Below the pieces are notes generated by a model. That model had not been told where the DNA came from. It was given only the letters and a program-made list of their open reading frames with translations, and ran no database searches. Source: Mesodorylaimus sp. YZB2_4 (lineage: Eukaryota; Nematoda; Enoplea; Dorylaimida; Dorylaimidae). Taken from it: 64,000 nucleotides of DNA. The stretch lies in the NCBI GenBank assembly GCA_030248295.1, contig JASANH010000812.1, forward strand, positions 434,001 to 498,000, in the 5' to 3' direction. Made by a program: the position numbers and the translations under genes. Shown here piece by piece: positions 1-10,699 of the stretch. The number at the start of each line of letters is the position of its first letter. Position 1 is the first letter of the stretch.

Positions 1-189
1 TCGCAATTTTCTGAATAGATATGCCATCACGCGAAAAGCAAATTTAAAATAAAAGTTCACCCCCCCAAATGCTTCTTTTTCCTCAGGAACTTTTATGCGA
101 AGCAGGCTTTTTTTAAAGGAAATCTGAGAAATCAAAATCTACTGTACAGTACATTCGACAGCTCGTCCAGTCATCTCATAAACATTTGA
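1..189. other. Non-coding left edge
   Basis: AT-rich sequence with no convincing exon. A run of seven C sits near position 60. No conserved protein similarity or repeat boundary is visible before the SINE that starts near 190. Confidence 0.4.
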
Positions 190-360
190 AGCGGCCGTGG
201 TGATGCAGTGGTTCGGCATTCATTGATAGTGAGTGGTTTTCCCGGGTTTTCCCTGGCATAGAGGTGCTCCTAGTGGGGGCACTACTGGTGTGTGCTGGTC
301 CCCGCACAGCCTTTCATAAGATTTGACTCGAAAATGGAATGTAAGTCTTTTGGGGGAACA
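190..360 (+). repeat. tRNA-derived SINE-like repeat
   Basis: The segment begins GCGGCCGTGGTGATGCAGTG, which resembles an A-box-containing tRNA head. It runs into a body with TTTCATAAGATTTGAC and AATGTAAGTCTTTT. Related heads or tails recur at 6873, 14545 (reverse strand), 21040 and 53160. The recurrence and the tRNA-like promoter words support a SINE, and no protein-coding potential is visible. Confidence 0.55.
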
Positions 361-1224
361 TAATTTTGAAAAAGCAGTATCTATGCATTAAAACGAGCTA
401 ATAAACTAGCAATTGAAGTGTTGGATCATAAAAGCCTTTTGTAAACGTTCAAGCCCTATGTTTTCGAATAGTGCCTTTACTGAGCAAAAAGCTTCTGCAG
501 CTTCTTAATTTGACGAAATAGACAGCGCTCAAAAGCGCTTTGTGTCATGTTGGAGCGTCTTTTTCAATGCATTAAAATGTCATATATGAAAGTCTAATGA
601 GTATAAGCTAAAACTCTCATGTTTATCCAGCACTTAATTTTCTCAAAAACGTGCATAGTTACGAAATTAAGTTGAGAAAATGACACTCTCTTTCACTCAG
701 CGCCTTATCATTTTGTTTTGACATGATAATCAATCACTCATTGATCACGGAGCAGAAGAAGGAAGTGGCTTCTTTACAGTGATATGAAGAAGGAAAAACA
801 TGTAAGAAGGAGATAATTTGAAAAAAGATACGCCTACAGGCTCATCAAGGCCAGAATCCACGCTGTGGCGCGTGAGCTAGGGCGTGTGCGAAGAAGTAAT
901 CAGGAAAGCAGTTTTAAAAACAGGTCAATATCTGAATATGAAAGCATTGATACATTTACCTCTTTTTTTAATTAAAGCGACGTCACTGAAGTTTCAAAGA
1001 GCAAAGCAGTGTTTTTGGTAGTGCACAAGCGTGCTTTCTGTAAGCTTCGACTTTTGGAAAACATGCAAGACCACACTTCAAATTTCGACCACACTCTTCG
1101 GGGAATTCGATGCACCCATGAGTTGTAACAGTGATGACCAGTGCTTTTTGGGGCAAACTCCATTTTTACAAACTTATCCCTAAAAACTTTCTTTTCTAAA
1201 GTGGCCGGACAATATCAGCCATAA
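361..1224. other. Non-coding spacer, nothing recognised
   Basis: Mixed AT-rich sequence. The only open frames are about 60 codons long, lack protein-like composition and have no splice partners. I see no gene, RNA or bounded repeat. Confidence 0.4.
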
Positions 1225-1410
1225 CTCATTGACCTTTAGGTCTTGTTCGATCAGCGACCTATCAGCGTGCTCGCAAATAAACGGGGAATCAAACGCTTGT
1301 CGCGAAAAATTTCTTTCCTATCTCGGGATATTGGGCACTAAAGCTGAAGGGGCTCTCCAAGTCGATGACTTTCAGGCCTCGTGCTCCTTTGTGGCAACTA
1401 GGAGGGGGGT
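1225..1410 (-). repeat. Repeat X, inverted short copy
   Basis: On the minus strand this reads as the same sequence that runs forward at 2040-2230, 15090-15240 and 18905-19110. Shared landmarks are AATATCTCGAG, TTCGCGACA-GCATTCGATTCC and ATTTGCGAGCACGCT. It is about 70-80% similar by eye. Short open frames here are by-products of the repeat. Confidence 0.6.
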
Positions 1411-1629
1411 TTGACCAGCTTGAAATATGCCCAGCTATGTGCAATGGCATAGCAGCAAAGCCCAGCCGGTCAACTATGTAGATTGCTATGCTATGATGCC
1501 CAAGCCATCAAGCTCATTCCCCCTTCCCTCACCACATCGTCTACACCTCTGCTGCACATTTGATATCTAAATATACGAAAACAATCAACGGAAGAAATCA
1601 ATTTTTAAAAAATTTGCAGAACAGCTCAT

Positions 1630-1900
1630 GAAACCAGACATTCATTTTCGGATAGAGCATTAAAAATAAAATCGATTGCTTTTTACTTGGTTGAAATTTA
1701 CTTTTGTGAAAAATAGAAGAAAACAGCCCAGGTCAAAAAGAGTCATAAATACGCAAGTTTTGAATTTCCCGCCCGCGCTCTGCTACGACGATTCGGGCTG
1801 TACTGTCTTCCCCTCTTTTTCACACAATGGTCGAATGTCACTTGGAAAAAACCAATCGATGCCGTTTTACATGCTCTATCTGAAAATTAATGCGTGATTT
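1630..1900. repeat. Foldback (MITE-like) element
   Basis: Two inverted arms, about 1640-1690 and 1838-1892, contain CGGATAGAGCAT...AATCGATTGC and its reverse complement. A half-copy with the same arm and neighbouring sequence occurs near 51600-51770. Arm-loop-arm architecture and dispersion suggest a non-autonomous DNA element. Confidence 0.55.
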
Positions 1901-2019
1901 TATGATCTGTGTGACATGATTTCCATGGAGGATTTTCTGAAAACTTAAAGCAGTTTTAGTACATTTGGATATCGAATGTAAAGCAAAAAGTACAGCTGAT
2001 GAGGGTCACGTTGAAAGTT

Positions 2020-4080
2020 AGATGCCTTAGGCATATTTCAAGCTACAGTAGGAAAACCCGGTCTCCCTTCTGGAATAAACGAACAGGAGGCCTAAAAGTC
2101 GTCAGCTTGGTGAGCATCTCGAACTTTGGCAGTAAATATCTCGAGATCGGTTGGAGATAAAAATTCTCGCGACAGGCATTCGATTCCCCCTTCATTTGCG
2201 AGCACGCTAATGTGTCGCTAATCAAACAAGATAAAAAACTCAGCCAGTCATTGGCGATATCGCCTATCGACCAAACCTATCCAAAAAAAACCGTTTTTTT
2301 TTTTAAATTTCGTAATCGTGAAAATCTATTCCGCTCATGAAAGCAATGTTGCATCTCCATCAGCACTCATGGGTGCATCAATTTCACACATACTGTATGT
2401 ACATAAAAAGTGGGGTCAAAAATCGGAGCTTGGTCGTCCCTGGCTGTCTCAAAAATCATTTTACTGTTGCAAGAATAGTTGGAGCACATAAAATTAAAAA
2501 GTATATTAAAAATTATTACATCAAAAATTCACTGACTCACTAATTTTTGTCATGATATTGATTTTAGTAAAAATTTCGCAGCCTAGCTGAATAGAAACAC
2601 TTTCATTATAAGACACAATTTTTTTAAGCAGACAGATTAAAAAACTTACTTTTATGAACTCTTTTTCGTCCACGTTCTGCATCCCATATCCCGAGTTTAG
2701 GATCTGTTGCCGCCAATACATTCTTTTCCAAAATGTAAATCGGCGAAGTTGAAAAATTTGAATTTTTCTAAGGGTGAAAGCTCTGCGGTAAAATCTCTTC
2801 GCGAAAGAAAGTGATTTTTTAGAATTTTCTTCAAAATCTACAGGAACGGATTTGCGCATCCGACAGACAATCAATGATGTGAAAGCGAAATTTAGTATAG
2901 TCTCTGATCTCGTTTATTACCGACCAAATAACTATGCTGTGTTTCCGAGACGGCCATGGCCCTAAAGTCCGCCGAGAATCGTTTGCTTTACCCTTCCAAG
3001 CGTTGACGTTGACTGTCGTGCATTTCGTCATTGAAAATGTCGACCGGGTGTCAGCCGACTACGAATTAATTAAAATGGAGGCGACTAAAGAAAGCGGGTC
3101 TTATTGTTAGCAGTTAGGCCGACTATTCTGGTGTTTCAAAGAGCTGAAGCCTACAGATGTGCAGGAGCCTGCTTTGAACAAAATGTCTGTAGTCAGTTGT
3201 GAGATCATTTGTTATTTCAGTTTGTTTTCGGATCACTTTTAGGAAATAAGAGACTGAAACCCGGTCGGCATTTTCAACGACGACAAGCACGACGGTCAAC
3301 GTCAACGCTTGGAAGGGTAAAGCAAACGACTCTCGAAAAAAGTTCGATGCTGTCGCCTTGCAGCAGTGGAAGTGGAAGAATTTGCGACAAAAGACGAAAC
3401 ACTTTTAAGTGGGCAAAGCGCAGGAAAGAATGCGTGCGGACTGCACGAAAGGGCTACCAAAAGATGTTCTGACCGCCTTCTCCCTTTCCTTTTCTCATCG
3501 TCAGTGCATCAAATAGCACGAAGAAAAAACAGGTTCCAGACAAGGAGTCGAAGTATACTATTGCCCCTACAAATCTGTATCTTGATAGAAAAAAGGCTTA
3601 ACGAGAAGCCTTTCTCGACAGATGCAAGACTTCATTGAAGCAATTCTGGAAATCCTGGAGTTGAACAGATAAGGAAAGGTTTCTGAAACTGCTAATGGTG
3701 GAAACTTGCAAAATTATTTTTTTTTCGACCAGTTTGACCCGCTATTACAAAAAGTGACCTAACTTGACCCAAAAGTACCCTACTCAATCCAGGGTCTACT
3801 CTGTTGGGTCGGGTCGGGTCACTTTTTTGAAAGATCGGGTCAAACTATTCAAAAATACAGCCATTTTAGCAAGTTTTCACCATTAGCAGTTTCAGAAACC
3901 TTGTTTTATCTGTTCAACTCCAGGACTCGCAGAATTTGCTTCATGCATGTATGCATAAAGTCTTGCATCCCACGTTTTCAACGCATAACTTCCAAGAGTG
4001 TTAGACAAATTGTAAGATGTGACAATGGCCAATTTTTCTGAGTAATTTCCGCATAAGAAAGGGGCCATATCTGCGGGTTT
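2020..4080 (+). repeat. 2-kb composite repeat, copy 1
   Basis: Collinear with 15060-16580 over nearly its whole length. Shared blocks include CTCTTTTTCGTCCACGTTCTGC (2660/15645 region), the CGAGACGGCCATGGCCCTAA block (2947/15920) and the GGGGCCATATCTGCG end (4062/16558). Its first 400 bp also occur alone at 18905-19230. It carries internal inverted segments (2960-3045 against 3262-3340, and 3655-3923). No transposase frame survives, so it is most likely a non-autonomous or decayed DNA element. Confidence 0.65.
3655..3923. repeat. Foldback element with GGGTC centre
   Basis: Arms 3655-3715 and 3862-3923 are inverted copies, reading CTGGAGTTGAACAGATAAGG...AACTGCTAATGGTGG and its complement. The centre is a GGGTCGGGTC run. 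A related centre is at 16290-16350 and a related left arm at 52215-52275. Confidence 0.6.
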
Positions 4081-4359
4081 TCTCACCAACAATCTTATCA
4101 GCTCTGATGAATGGATGTGATTGGCCATAGCCTAAAAAGGAATTGATTATTTTTAGCAGGTAGTGGGAGTATCTATAATCATATCTAATTCTTGAATATG
4201 ACAAATATGTTCCTGGGTATACCTGGCTCGAAAAGCCTGGCATTTAGTCTGCACCGAAACACCAAATCTGAGCACCTAATTCTCTTGACCACCATCCATA
4301 TTACATTGCAAAACAGTTTACTGTGATAAAGTCACAAGAAACCTTACATTCCTTAATCA

Positions 4360-4640
4360 GAGGGCAATTCTCGAAGCGTTTTCCAGCGAGATCTTCCGCT
4401 CACCGAGCACTTTTCCATTGAGCTGACTGGGATAGCTATTCTCGAATGTCTTTCTGTCACTGTTTTCCTGTCACCGAGTCTAATTTTGCAGTCACTGAGC
4501 AAAGTTGGTACAAAATAGTATTCTTAAAAAATAGTCGTTGGAAAAGTTCGTCGAGATAACGGGGCTGAGTGGGAAAAAGATCCGCCTCGAAACCTTTTCC
4601 AGCGAGGTCTGATGAAGTAATTTCAAGCGAATGATACACA
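4360..4640. repeat. Degenerate TTTTCCAGCGAG repeats, block 1
   Basis: Irregular repeats of TTTTCCAGCGAG, CACTGAGC and TGTCACCGAG words. The same vocabulary reappears at 5590-6010. There is no coding frame. Confidence 0.4.
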
Positions 4641-4659
4641 TCCATTATTGTCAACAGCC

Positions 4660-5380
4660 CTAAACTTCGTGAATATCGTTGTTGGATGGACAGGTTCTGC
4701 TGACGAAGCAGTTATCGTGGCGCAAGGTGATTTGTGGGTGACATGGAGGGTGACTATCGACTATGCAATGCTATGCTGAGGCTGCGTAACTTGGCCAAAG
4801 ACTGAAACATGCGAGAATTTTTGAGAGATAATGAGCCTGGGGAAATCATGATAGATAGCAGCTGACATGACGCATGTCGCAGACTAATGTGCTACAGTTG
4901 CTGATTAACGGGCTGCTTAAGATCACAGTTAATCAGGGCGTACAATCTGATTGGTCTCATTTAAGCGAAACAGATCAGTCCCTTCCCGCATAAAACTTTG
5001 CTGAAGAGTGAGGAAAGTAATCAAATGCTTTTATCCGCTTGTTTCTACTCGTATATGTTGCACGTATGGTCCCTTTTGTGGAATTAGGATCAACCTGACA
5101 CTCCCCTGAACTAGAAGCCGAGCAAGCGCTAAAGTCATCATTTTATGAGCGTTTAGTCCGCCGTAAGCACGGCCCGCTTTTTTGCTCTTTTGCCTTCATT
5201 TTGTGCAGCCCTCTGCGTCTTGTGGATTCAAGTTCAGCTTCCTCGTGTCTTCTCCAAGGGTGCCCAGTAAACATTTCTTTTGTTTTGCCGGAATTTGTCG
5301 GGACTTACAATAGTTTAATGGTTGGTTTACTGTATATGCACAAAAGCACAGATGGACTCAGCTGAACGCTAGTTTACTTG
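4660..5380. other. Non-coding spacer, nothing recognised
   Basis: No exon, RNA gene or bounded repeat could be supported between the two degenerate repeat blocks. Confidence 0.35.
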
Positions 5381-5389
5381 CACTGTTTC

Positions 5390-5445
5390 TGCTGCCGTAT
5401 TATAATTACGGGCCTATGCTGTCCCGTAATTACAATACGGCAGCA
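5390..5445. repeat. Perfect-type hairpin, 23-bp arms
   Basis: Arms 5390-5412 and 5423-5445 are reverse complements with one mismatch, separated by a 10-base loop. The arms read TGCTGCCGTATTATAATTAC and onward. It could be a small palindromic element or a structured RNA. Nothing else identifies it. Confidence 0.7.
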
Positions 5446-5589
5446 AACGTATTGAATAAATAGTCATCAGTCGTCCTAGCTTGAGTCGTCTTAGCTTGTA
5501 AATTAGAAGGGGCACTGTGCGCCATTGAAACTGCGCTTTCACGCTGACTCCAACTTCCCATCCACCAAATTTTGTTTCTAGAATAGCAC

Positions 5590-6010
5590 AATTCCGTTAG
5601 GCCTTTCTGCAGTCACCTCACTGAAATATTAAAGTGAGCTCGCGCTGCAATATTACACTCACCTCATTGGAAATTTAGGGATGACCGCAATGGGTTTTTC
5701 CAGTCAGCTCACTGTTTTCCAGCTAACTTTTGAGAGTACAGCCTCAGAGCCGTATTCCAGAAGCGTTTTCCTGAGAGGTTTTCCAGTCAGCTGGGTAGTT
5801 TCCTCCGAGGTCACAGTAAACCCTATTACAGGAACAATTCCGCTGACTGTTTTCCCTTCAGCGGGTCAAGTTTTCCAGCGAGCTTAAAGGGTTTACACAA
5901 AATGCTATTCCAGAAACTTTGCTTGAAGAAAAGTTCCTGCGAGTTTGACCATCTCGCAGGGAAAAACGTTTACTGTAGGTGGTCGAGAGCACCTAAAATC
6001 GGGTTTCCTG
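5590..6010. repeat. Degenerate TTTTCCAGTCAGCTC repeats, block 2
   Basis: Repeated TTTTCCAG, GTCAGCTCACTG and GCGAG words, matching the block at 4360-4640. The 68-codon open frame inside is a product of the repeats. Confidence 0.4.
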
Positions 6011-6019
6011 CGAGGTTTG

Positions 6020-6870
6020 TCTATGGTTTAACATAGTCGTGCGGCAAAAATGGATCTCGTTGAACTCGATGAGAACAAATACTTGTCGAACTTAACGTCC
6101 AGCAATTTTTTATTACCGCATCGATTCGCACAAAGAGTACGATGACCAAAAACGTATCACTCGCTATCGTTAACCAAGGATGGAGGCAATCCCTTGTCAT
6201 TCTTGCTTAGCCTCGACCTAAGGCGAAAGATTCGTCGTCATAATGCTTTGCTGAAGATTTGAGCAGCAGCTGCTTACTGCGCTTTGATATTATGCAAGCA
6301 ATAAGCCATATCAATTGCTCGATTGTGATTAGCCCAGCATTCCACAGCTACTGTAGCTCTATCGAAAATGATTACAGCTGTCTCCGAAGCATTTTGCAAA
6401 AAAGTCAGGTACATTAAAGGCAGTTCCTGAAGGCGCTTATGCTCAAGAATGTGTGCAAGGTTGGGTGTGAGCAAATTTTGGTGAGGTTGGGCGGTTGAGA
6501 CGTCTCGAGAAAACCCTAAGCAATATCGAAATCAAAAGAGTACACGTCTGTCAACGTGTTAGTAGCGTACGACCATCATTATATGAATTCACCTCTATAC
6601 TGTACATACACAATCGACAAGTGGAAGCGGCATTTTGGATGACTTCATTCTGAGTCTCGTTGGGCACAAAACTGGCTGCATGGATATGGTTGGCCGCACG
6701 GTGCTTCGACTGGCTCATGTCCGACTTTATTAGAGAAAACAACAAAGATGAAGGAAATCGTGATCGCTGATGACAACAAAAATGATCAACTGACTTTTTC
6801 TGGGCTTAGGCGACGAGACTGACGCAGTTCCATTCCGATCAGGTGCGGCGATCCTATGAATTAGTTTTAC
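6020..6870. other. Non-coding spacer, nothing recognised
   Basis: Only short open frames on the minus strand, without homology or splice partners. No gene supported. Confidence 0.35.
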
Positions 6871-6872
6871 TA

Positions 6873-7135
6873 GGCTCTGGTGGTGCAATGGTTCCTTGCT
6901 CGTCTTCCCGTAGTTAGTGAGCGACTTGGCTTATTGTAGTTCGATACCCAGTGATGGAGCTGAGCTTTACTCTCGCTGACATTGCACTCCAGTCGTGTGG
7001 ACTCAGCTGGTGTACTGTCGAGGTGCCTCGATCTGAGAGATGGAAGCAACGACAAATCTACGCTGCTAATCACCGACAGGGCTCACAGACCATCCACTAT
7101 TGTCCGAGGAAGTCGGTCTCTGGTCAAGATGCTCC
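6873..7135 (+). repeat. tRNA-derived SINE
   Basis: Starts CTCTGGTGGTGCAATGGTTC, similar to a tRNA A-box head, followed by a B-box-like AGTTCGATACCCA near 6940. The body (GACTCAGCTGG..., CACTATTGTCCGAGGAAGTC) matches the SINE at 21040-21320. It lies about 900 bp downstream of the decayed lectin copy at 8743-8054, where a PAN exon would be expected. Confidence 0.65.
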
Positions 7136-7139
7136 AATA

Positions 7140-8050
7140 CGTAGGATGAAAATTAGACTCGACCCGCCAATAGGGTCAAAAAAGGGCTCATCAATGATCG
7201 CATGAAACGTTCTAGAGAGGGCCACTGAGTCCAAGGAACAAAAGTTCCGATGTTGAAATAAATTCTGACCCCCGACTCACTCCTCCATTCATCCATCAGG
7301 TTGGTGGAGGCACTAAGCAATAATGGGTTTACCACAAGAAAGTGGAGGCACCTACGTGTAGCAATACTGTATTATTCGCCAAAGGTGTGTAAAAGCCCAG
7401 TAATGGTGTTCAGGGATTTTAGTGACTACCAAAGGCCTTTCTGTGCACAAACCAGCCTAATTAGGGACCCATAGGCTAGTATACCGTGGATATGTACTCA
7501 CAGGCTTCATGGCCGATAAGGCAAGAATAACAGAACAAAAGGAAAAAGGAAAAAGAAATGAAACATAGAATCGGAAACCGTTCTCTAACGGAAAGTCCGT
7601 TTCAGTTTTTTGATAATACTTTGACCAGAACAAAAGTTTTGGCGTCCCAGAACATTCCTGATCACGCAGTCACCATCTCCTTAGTTGAAATCGTTCGTGA
7701 AAGTCGCTATAACCCTTCAAAATTCATCACTAAAATTTTAGTGTCGTTAAAATGTCTTCTTTCAAAACCTTTTTTCAATTTTCAAATTTTAGCCACTCAG
7801 ACGCAGATCGCGCACACTTCACGCAGACACGGGTACGGCGCTGAAAGTGGGCTGGTACGGCCATACAGACTTTTGTAATGATTTTTCTGTTTATTTGGTG
7901 TTAAGATATACTTTTTTGGTTCTAATAGCAAAATAGTTAGAGAGCTTTCGTTCGGGATCGAAACAAATTTTTCAGTTTTTAAATCTGCTAAAATGAAATC
8001 TTTACGGGAACAATCAAGAAGTCGATACGGTCGACCCTGACTTCGTAACT
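7140..8050. other. Non-coding; expected PAN exon absent
   Basis: This lies downstream (minus strand) of the decayed lectin copy. In intact copies the PAN exon follows exon 3 after about 50-360 bp, but no six-cysteine PAN frame is found here on either strand. The 106- and 113-codon frames are shadows. Confidence 0.5.
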
Positions 8051-8053
8051 TAC

Positions 8054-8743
8054 TGTAAAACGTGCAAAGCACAAAAAGCTCCGCAGAACAAATCCGATCT
8101 CCAAAAAAATCGAACCTGGCATTCTTTAAAAAATGCATTTTTCATTTGGCTTGAATTCATTAGTAAAAGATGTATTTCTAATCAAAGTATTTGACCCGGT
8201 CAATATCTGATCTGGTTCTCGTTTGCCCTTGTACCAATTCACATTTGAGATGTTAGATAACCCATATTGATTGCCCTTCGCTGCAACCCAAACAAGGTTG
8301 TCATTCAAGGGCGAAAAAATTTTCTAAAATTAAGAGATCTACAAAATATTTTGGTTTTGATAAACTATAGATTCACCCCGAATGAGTTGTAAATGGACTC
8401 TGCTCCAGAATGTGTGTGAATATGAGCGAGCGCGCCTCCGTTTTGCATGCACAAGTTGAAACCTCTTCCCCAGTTTGCCAGATTGTAACTTTTTGCATAC
8501 AGCGTCCTAGCTGGTTCACCAGGTACATTGGCCAAGTAAAAGCAACGGCCGCCATTAATCACACCATTGTAGTTTTTCTTACAGTCAATTATGAATTTCT
8601 GAGCTGCAAGGAAGATTTTTTTTAGAAACCTACTTTAGAGCCAAATAAAGCAAAATAGAGTAATTTGTTTTAGCTTTACCCGGCTGTGTAAGAATGCAAA
8701 GTAGTAAAAGCCCACAAAAGTGTTCAGCCCTTTTCATCTTCAT
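8054..8743 (-). pseudogene. Decayed C-type-lectin/PAN family copy
   Basis: Three exons align with intact family members: signal exon 8743-8680 (64 nt, phase 1), lectin exon 8603-8377 and lectin exon 8323-8054. The second is 227 nt against 248 in the intact copies at 18784, 25028 and 29465. This is a 21-nt in-frame deletion that removes the CYSDQKS-type segment with the first cysteine. The third is 270 nt against 271: one T is missing in the run before the GD-x2-C motif, and a TAA replaces the codon after KCIF. No PAN exon follows. The promoter region is homologous to that of the copy at 19432, so both come from one duplicated segment. What is seen are the breaks; loss of function is inferred. 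Confidence 0.85.
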
Positions 8744-8836
8744 GAGCAGCTTATCGCAAGCATTTTTTACACCCGTTGGGATTTACTACCCGGCGGGCGT
8801 ATGGCTGTGCAATGCGTCGATCAGTTTGGTGTCCGA

Positions 8837-8853
8837 GGGCAGCTGCTGCTAAC
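8837..8853 (-). promoter_or_regulatory. Shared family upstream element
   Basis: Reads GTTAGCAGCAGCTGCCC on the minus strand, 94 bp before the ATG of the decayed lectin copy. It is the same element found before all intact copies, with one A-to-G change in the core. Confidence 0.5.
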
Positions 8854-9352
8854 AATTAAGAATTTACGAGTATTGATTATTGAGAAACAAAAAGTTTGAT
8901 CGAAAGAATACTCAGCTCCAATTGTCAAACGACGGACTGCTGGCTCGCGTGGGTGGTTTTTATATATTGCAGCGTCACTCTTTAAACTTCCATATCCAGG
9001 CCGTGTGCCAAATAGGATGACTTAGTTCGAATATATCGATCGAGCGGGTACGTTTCTGGAAAAGTCTGTCTTTATTTCGAAAAGCTGTTATTATTAAAGA
9101 CGGGAAACTTTCGGGGCCATCCAGCATAGTAGCTTGAGATGATCAAAGTTTAATTGCAGACAACACGTTGATACGGACTACTGAATATAAGCCTGAGGAG
9201 GCGTGCATTGTTTTGAAGCGGTCAAACCAAGAAATATATACGGGGACTTACCATGTGAGAGAGTCAGCAGCACGTACTTTGCAGTGTCTTCAATAAGTTA
9301 GTTTTTGAATTTGGAAATAACGCGAAATTTCCTGGTTTCTTTTCAAACAAAG

Positions 9353-9595
9353 TGCAACACTTTACTGAAGTTCCATCGAAATGTGTGAAGGAAACTGTCG
9401 TGGTATCTCTGACTACCACTTCACCGCAAAGTTGCGCCGACGAGTGCGCAAAATATATCTGGTGTCGCAGTTTTAACTGGTTTCAATTGACTGATAAATG
9501 TTTCTTTTCTTGTTAAATTTTCTTGGTATAGCCCCGAAGCTGACCAATTTGACCAGGCGGATACCGCGTGCTTTCATGCAACCTACGATACGTGA
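9353..9595 (+). pseudogene. Orphan decayed PAN/Apple exon
   Basis: An acceptor-like TTTTCAAACAAAG precedes a frame FTEVPSKCVKETVVVSL followed by CADECAKYIWCRSFNW, which is clearly the N-terminal half of the family PAN exon. After the KC at about 9500 an insertion of about 10 bp gives a TAA. The frame then resumes as SPEADQF...ATYDT and stop. The piece is 243 nt against 236 in every intact copy, a net +7 frameshift. No lectin exons lie upstream on this strand, so it is a displaced exon or the remnant of a deleted copy. It points away from the decayed copy at 8743. Confidence 0.8.
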
Positions 9596-9599
9596 TTAT

Positions 9600-10375
9600 T
9601 GCTTTCGTGCACGGCTCGATTAAACAACGGATTATAAAAAAAGCACTGAACACATATACTTGCAGCTTTATGCATAAAATCGTTGCCTTTGTCTGAGCTT
9701 TAGTTTCTTCTTTGGCTGTTCGGTTTTTTAAACTGAGGTATAAGATTTCTCAGACGTGTCCGATGAATGCGTTTTGTTTGTAATTCCCGTTGCTGTCTTT
9801 TTGAAACCATGGATGGCTGCAATTAAATTTACTTCCATGAATTTGATAAAACGTTCGAGTTTTTTTTCCTCCAAATTAATACTTGTGCCGTTTGTGCTAG
9901 TGTTCTCACGACCAGTATTACTTGTGCATGTGCATACTATCTACATGCTAGGGTTCTTGAAAACTGAAGTAATTCGAGTGAGATCAGATCACGACGTGAA
10001 CTATAGTCGTACATTCGAGTCGGCATTCCCTCATGGAAGAAAGGCCGTAAAAGCTTATTCTGACGCGCGAAAGAAGGCATTATTCCTGTCGACAATCCTT
10101 ATCGATTCCTTGCACCTCTGAGTCTCACCCACAGGGGACGACTTGCAGTGGGAGCAAGTCGCCTCTCAAATGGAAAGTGGCTTCTTTATGAGTCACCTTA
10201 TAGTTACGACGATCCCTTGTTGATTGCTGTATTTTCTCTAACGACTAGGGCTGAGACGCTACATCAATCGCGCATGCGTGTATGCGCCGGCACTGTTTGG
10301 CACGCTTTGGCCAGGCAATGGTGAGGAAGATATGTGAGTTTGGGTTCAGGAACTACCGGCAAAGCCGCCACATCC
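9600..10375. other. Non-coding spacer
   Basis: A 121-codon frame at 9756-10121 has no motif, no splice context and no paralogue here. I do not call it a gene. Confidence 0.35.
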
Positions 10376-10379
10376 AGGT

Positions 10380-10545
10380 CCTGCAGAACTACGCTGACGA
10401 GAACATCCGAAGTGCCAATCCCCGGTGACGAAGATTGGTTTGAGAATCATGAAACTTTACACGCAGGCTGTGGTTAAGGAAACCAGTACCACCTTCTTTG
10501 AGTGGGAAGATGAAAGCTTAACGAGAGGACAGTCTCAGCTGTCCA
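10380..10545 (+). repeat. SINE fragment
   Basis: Contains CCAATCCCCGGTGACG-AG-TTGGTTTG and the GAGGACAGTCTCAGCTGTCCAA body. These are collinear with the SINE at 21070-21230 (CGATCCCCGGTGATAGAGGT..., GAGACAGTCTCGGCTTTCC). The head is missing or degraded. Confidence 0.55.
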
Positions 10546-10559
10546 ACGCTATATTTTTA

Positions 10560-10690
10560 GAATTAGTCTCAAGATCAAGGTCATAATTCTGTTAGAACCC
10601 CAATTTGCCGACCCTTGATCAAAGTCAGGGTCAAGGTCAGAAAATTATTTGGGTCTTGGTCAAGGTCGTGGTCAGGTCAGAGGAGAAAAA
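10560..10690. repeat. GGTCAAGG simple repeat
   Basis: Imperfect tandem GGTCAAGG/GATCAAGGTC units. Similar to the stretch at 34850-34945. Low-complexity, no coding potential. Confidence 0.6.
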
Positions 10691-10699
10691 CCCCTGGTA

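Noticed and set aside
3123-3638. Overlapping 60-90-codon frames
   Set aside because: Inside the inverted part of the composite repeat, present only because of repeat sequence.
9756-10121. 121-codon frame as a gene
   Set aside because: No motif, no signal peptide, no splice partner and no paralogue; composition fits chance.
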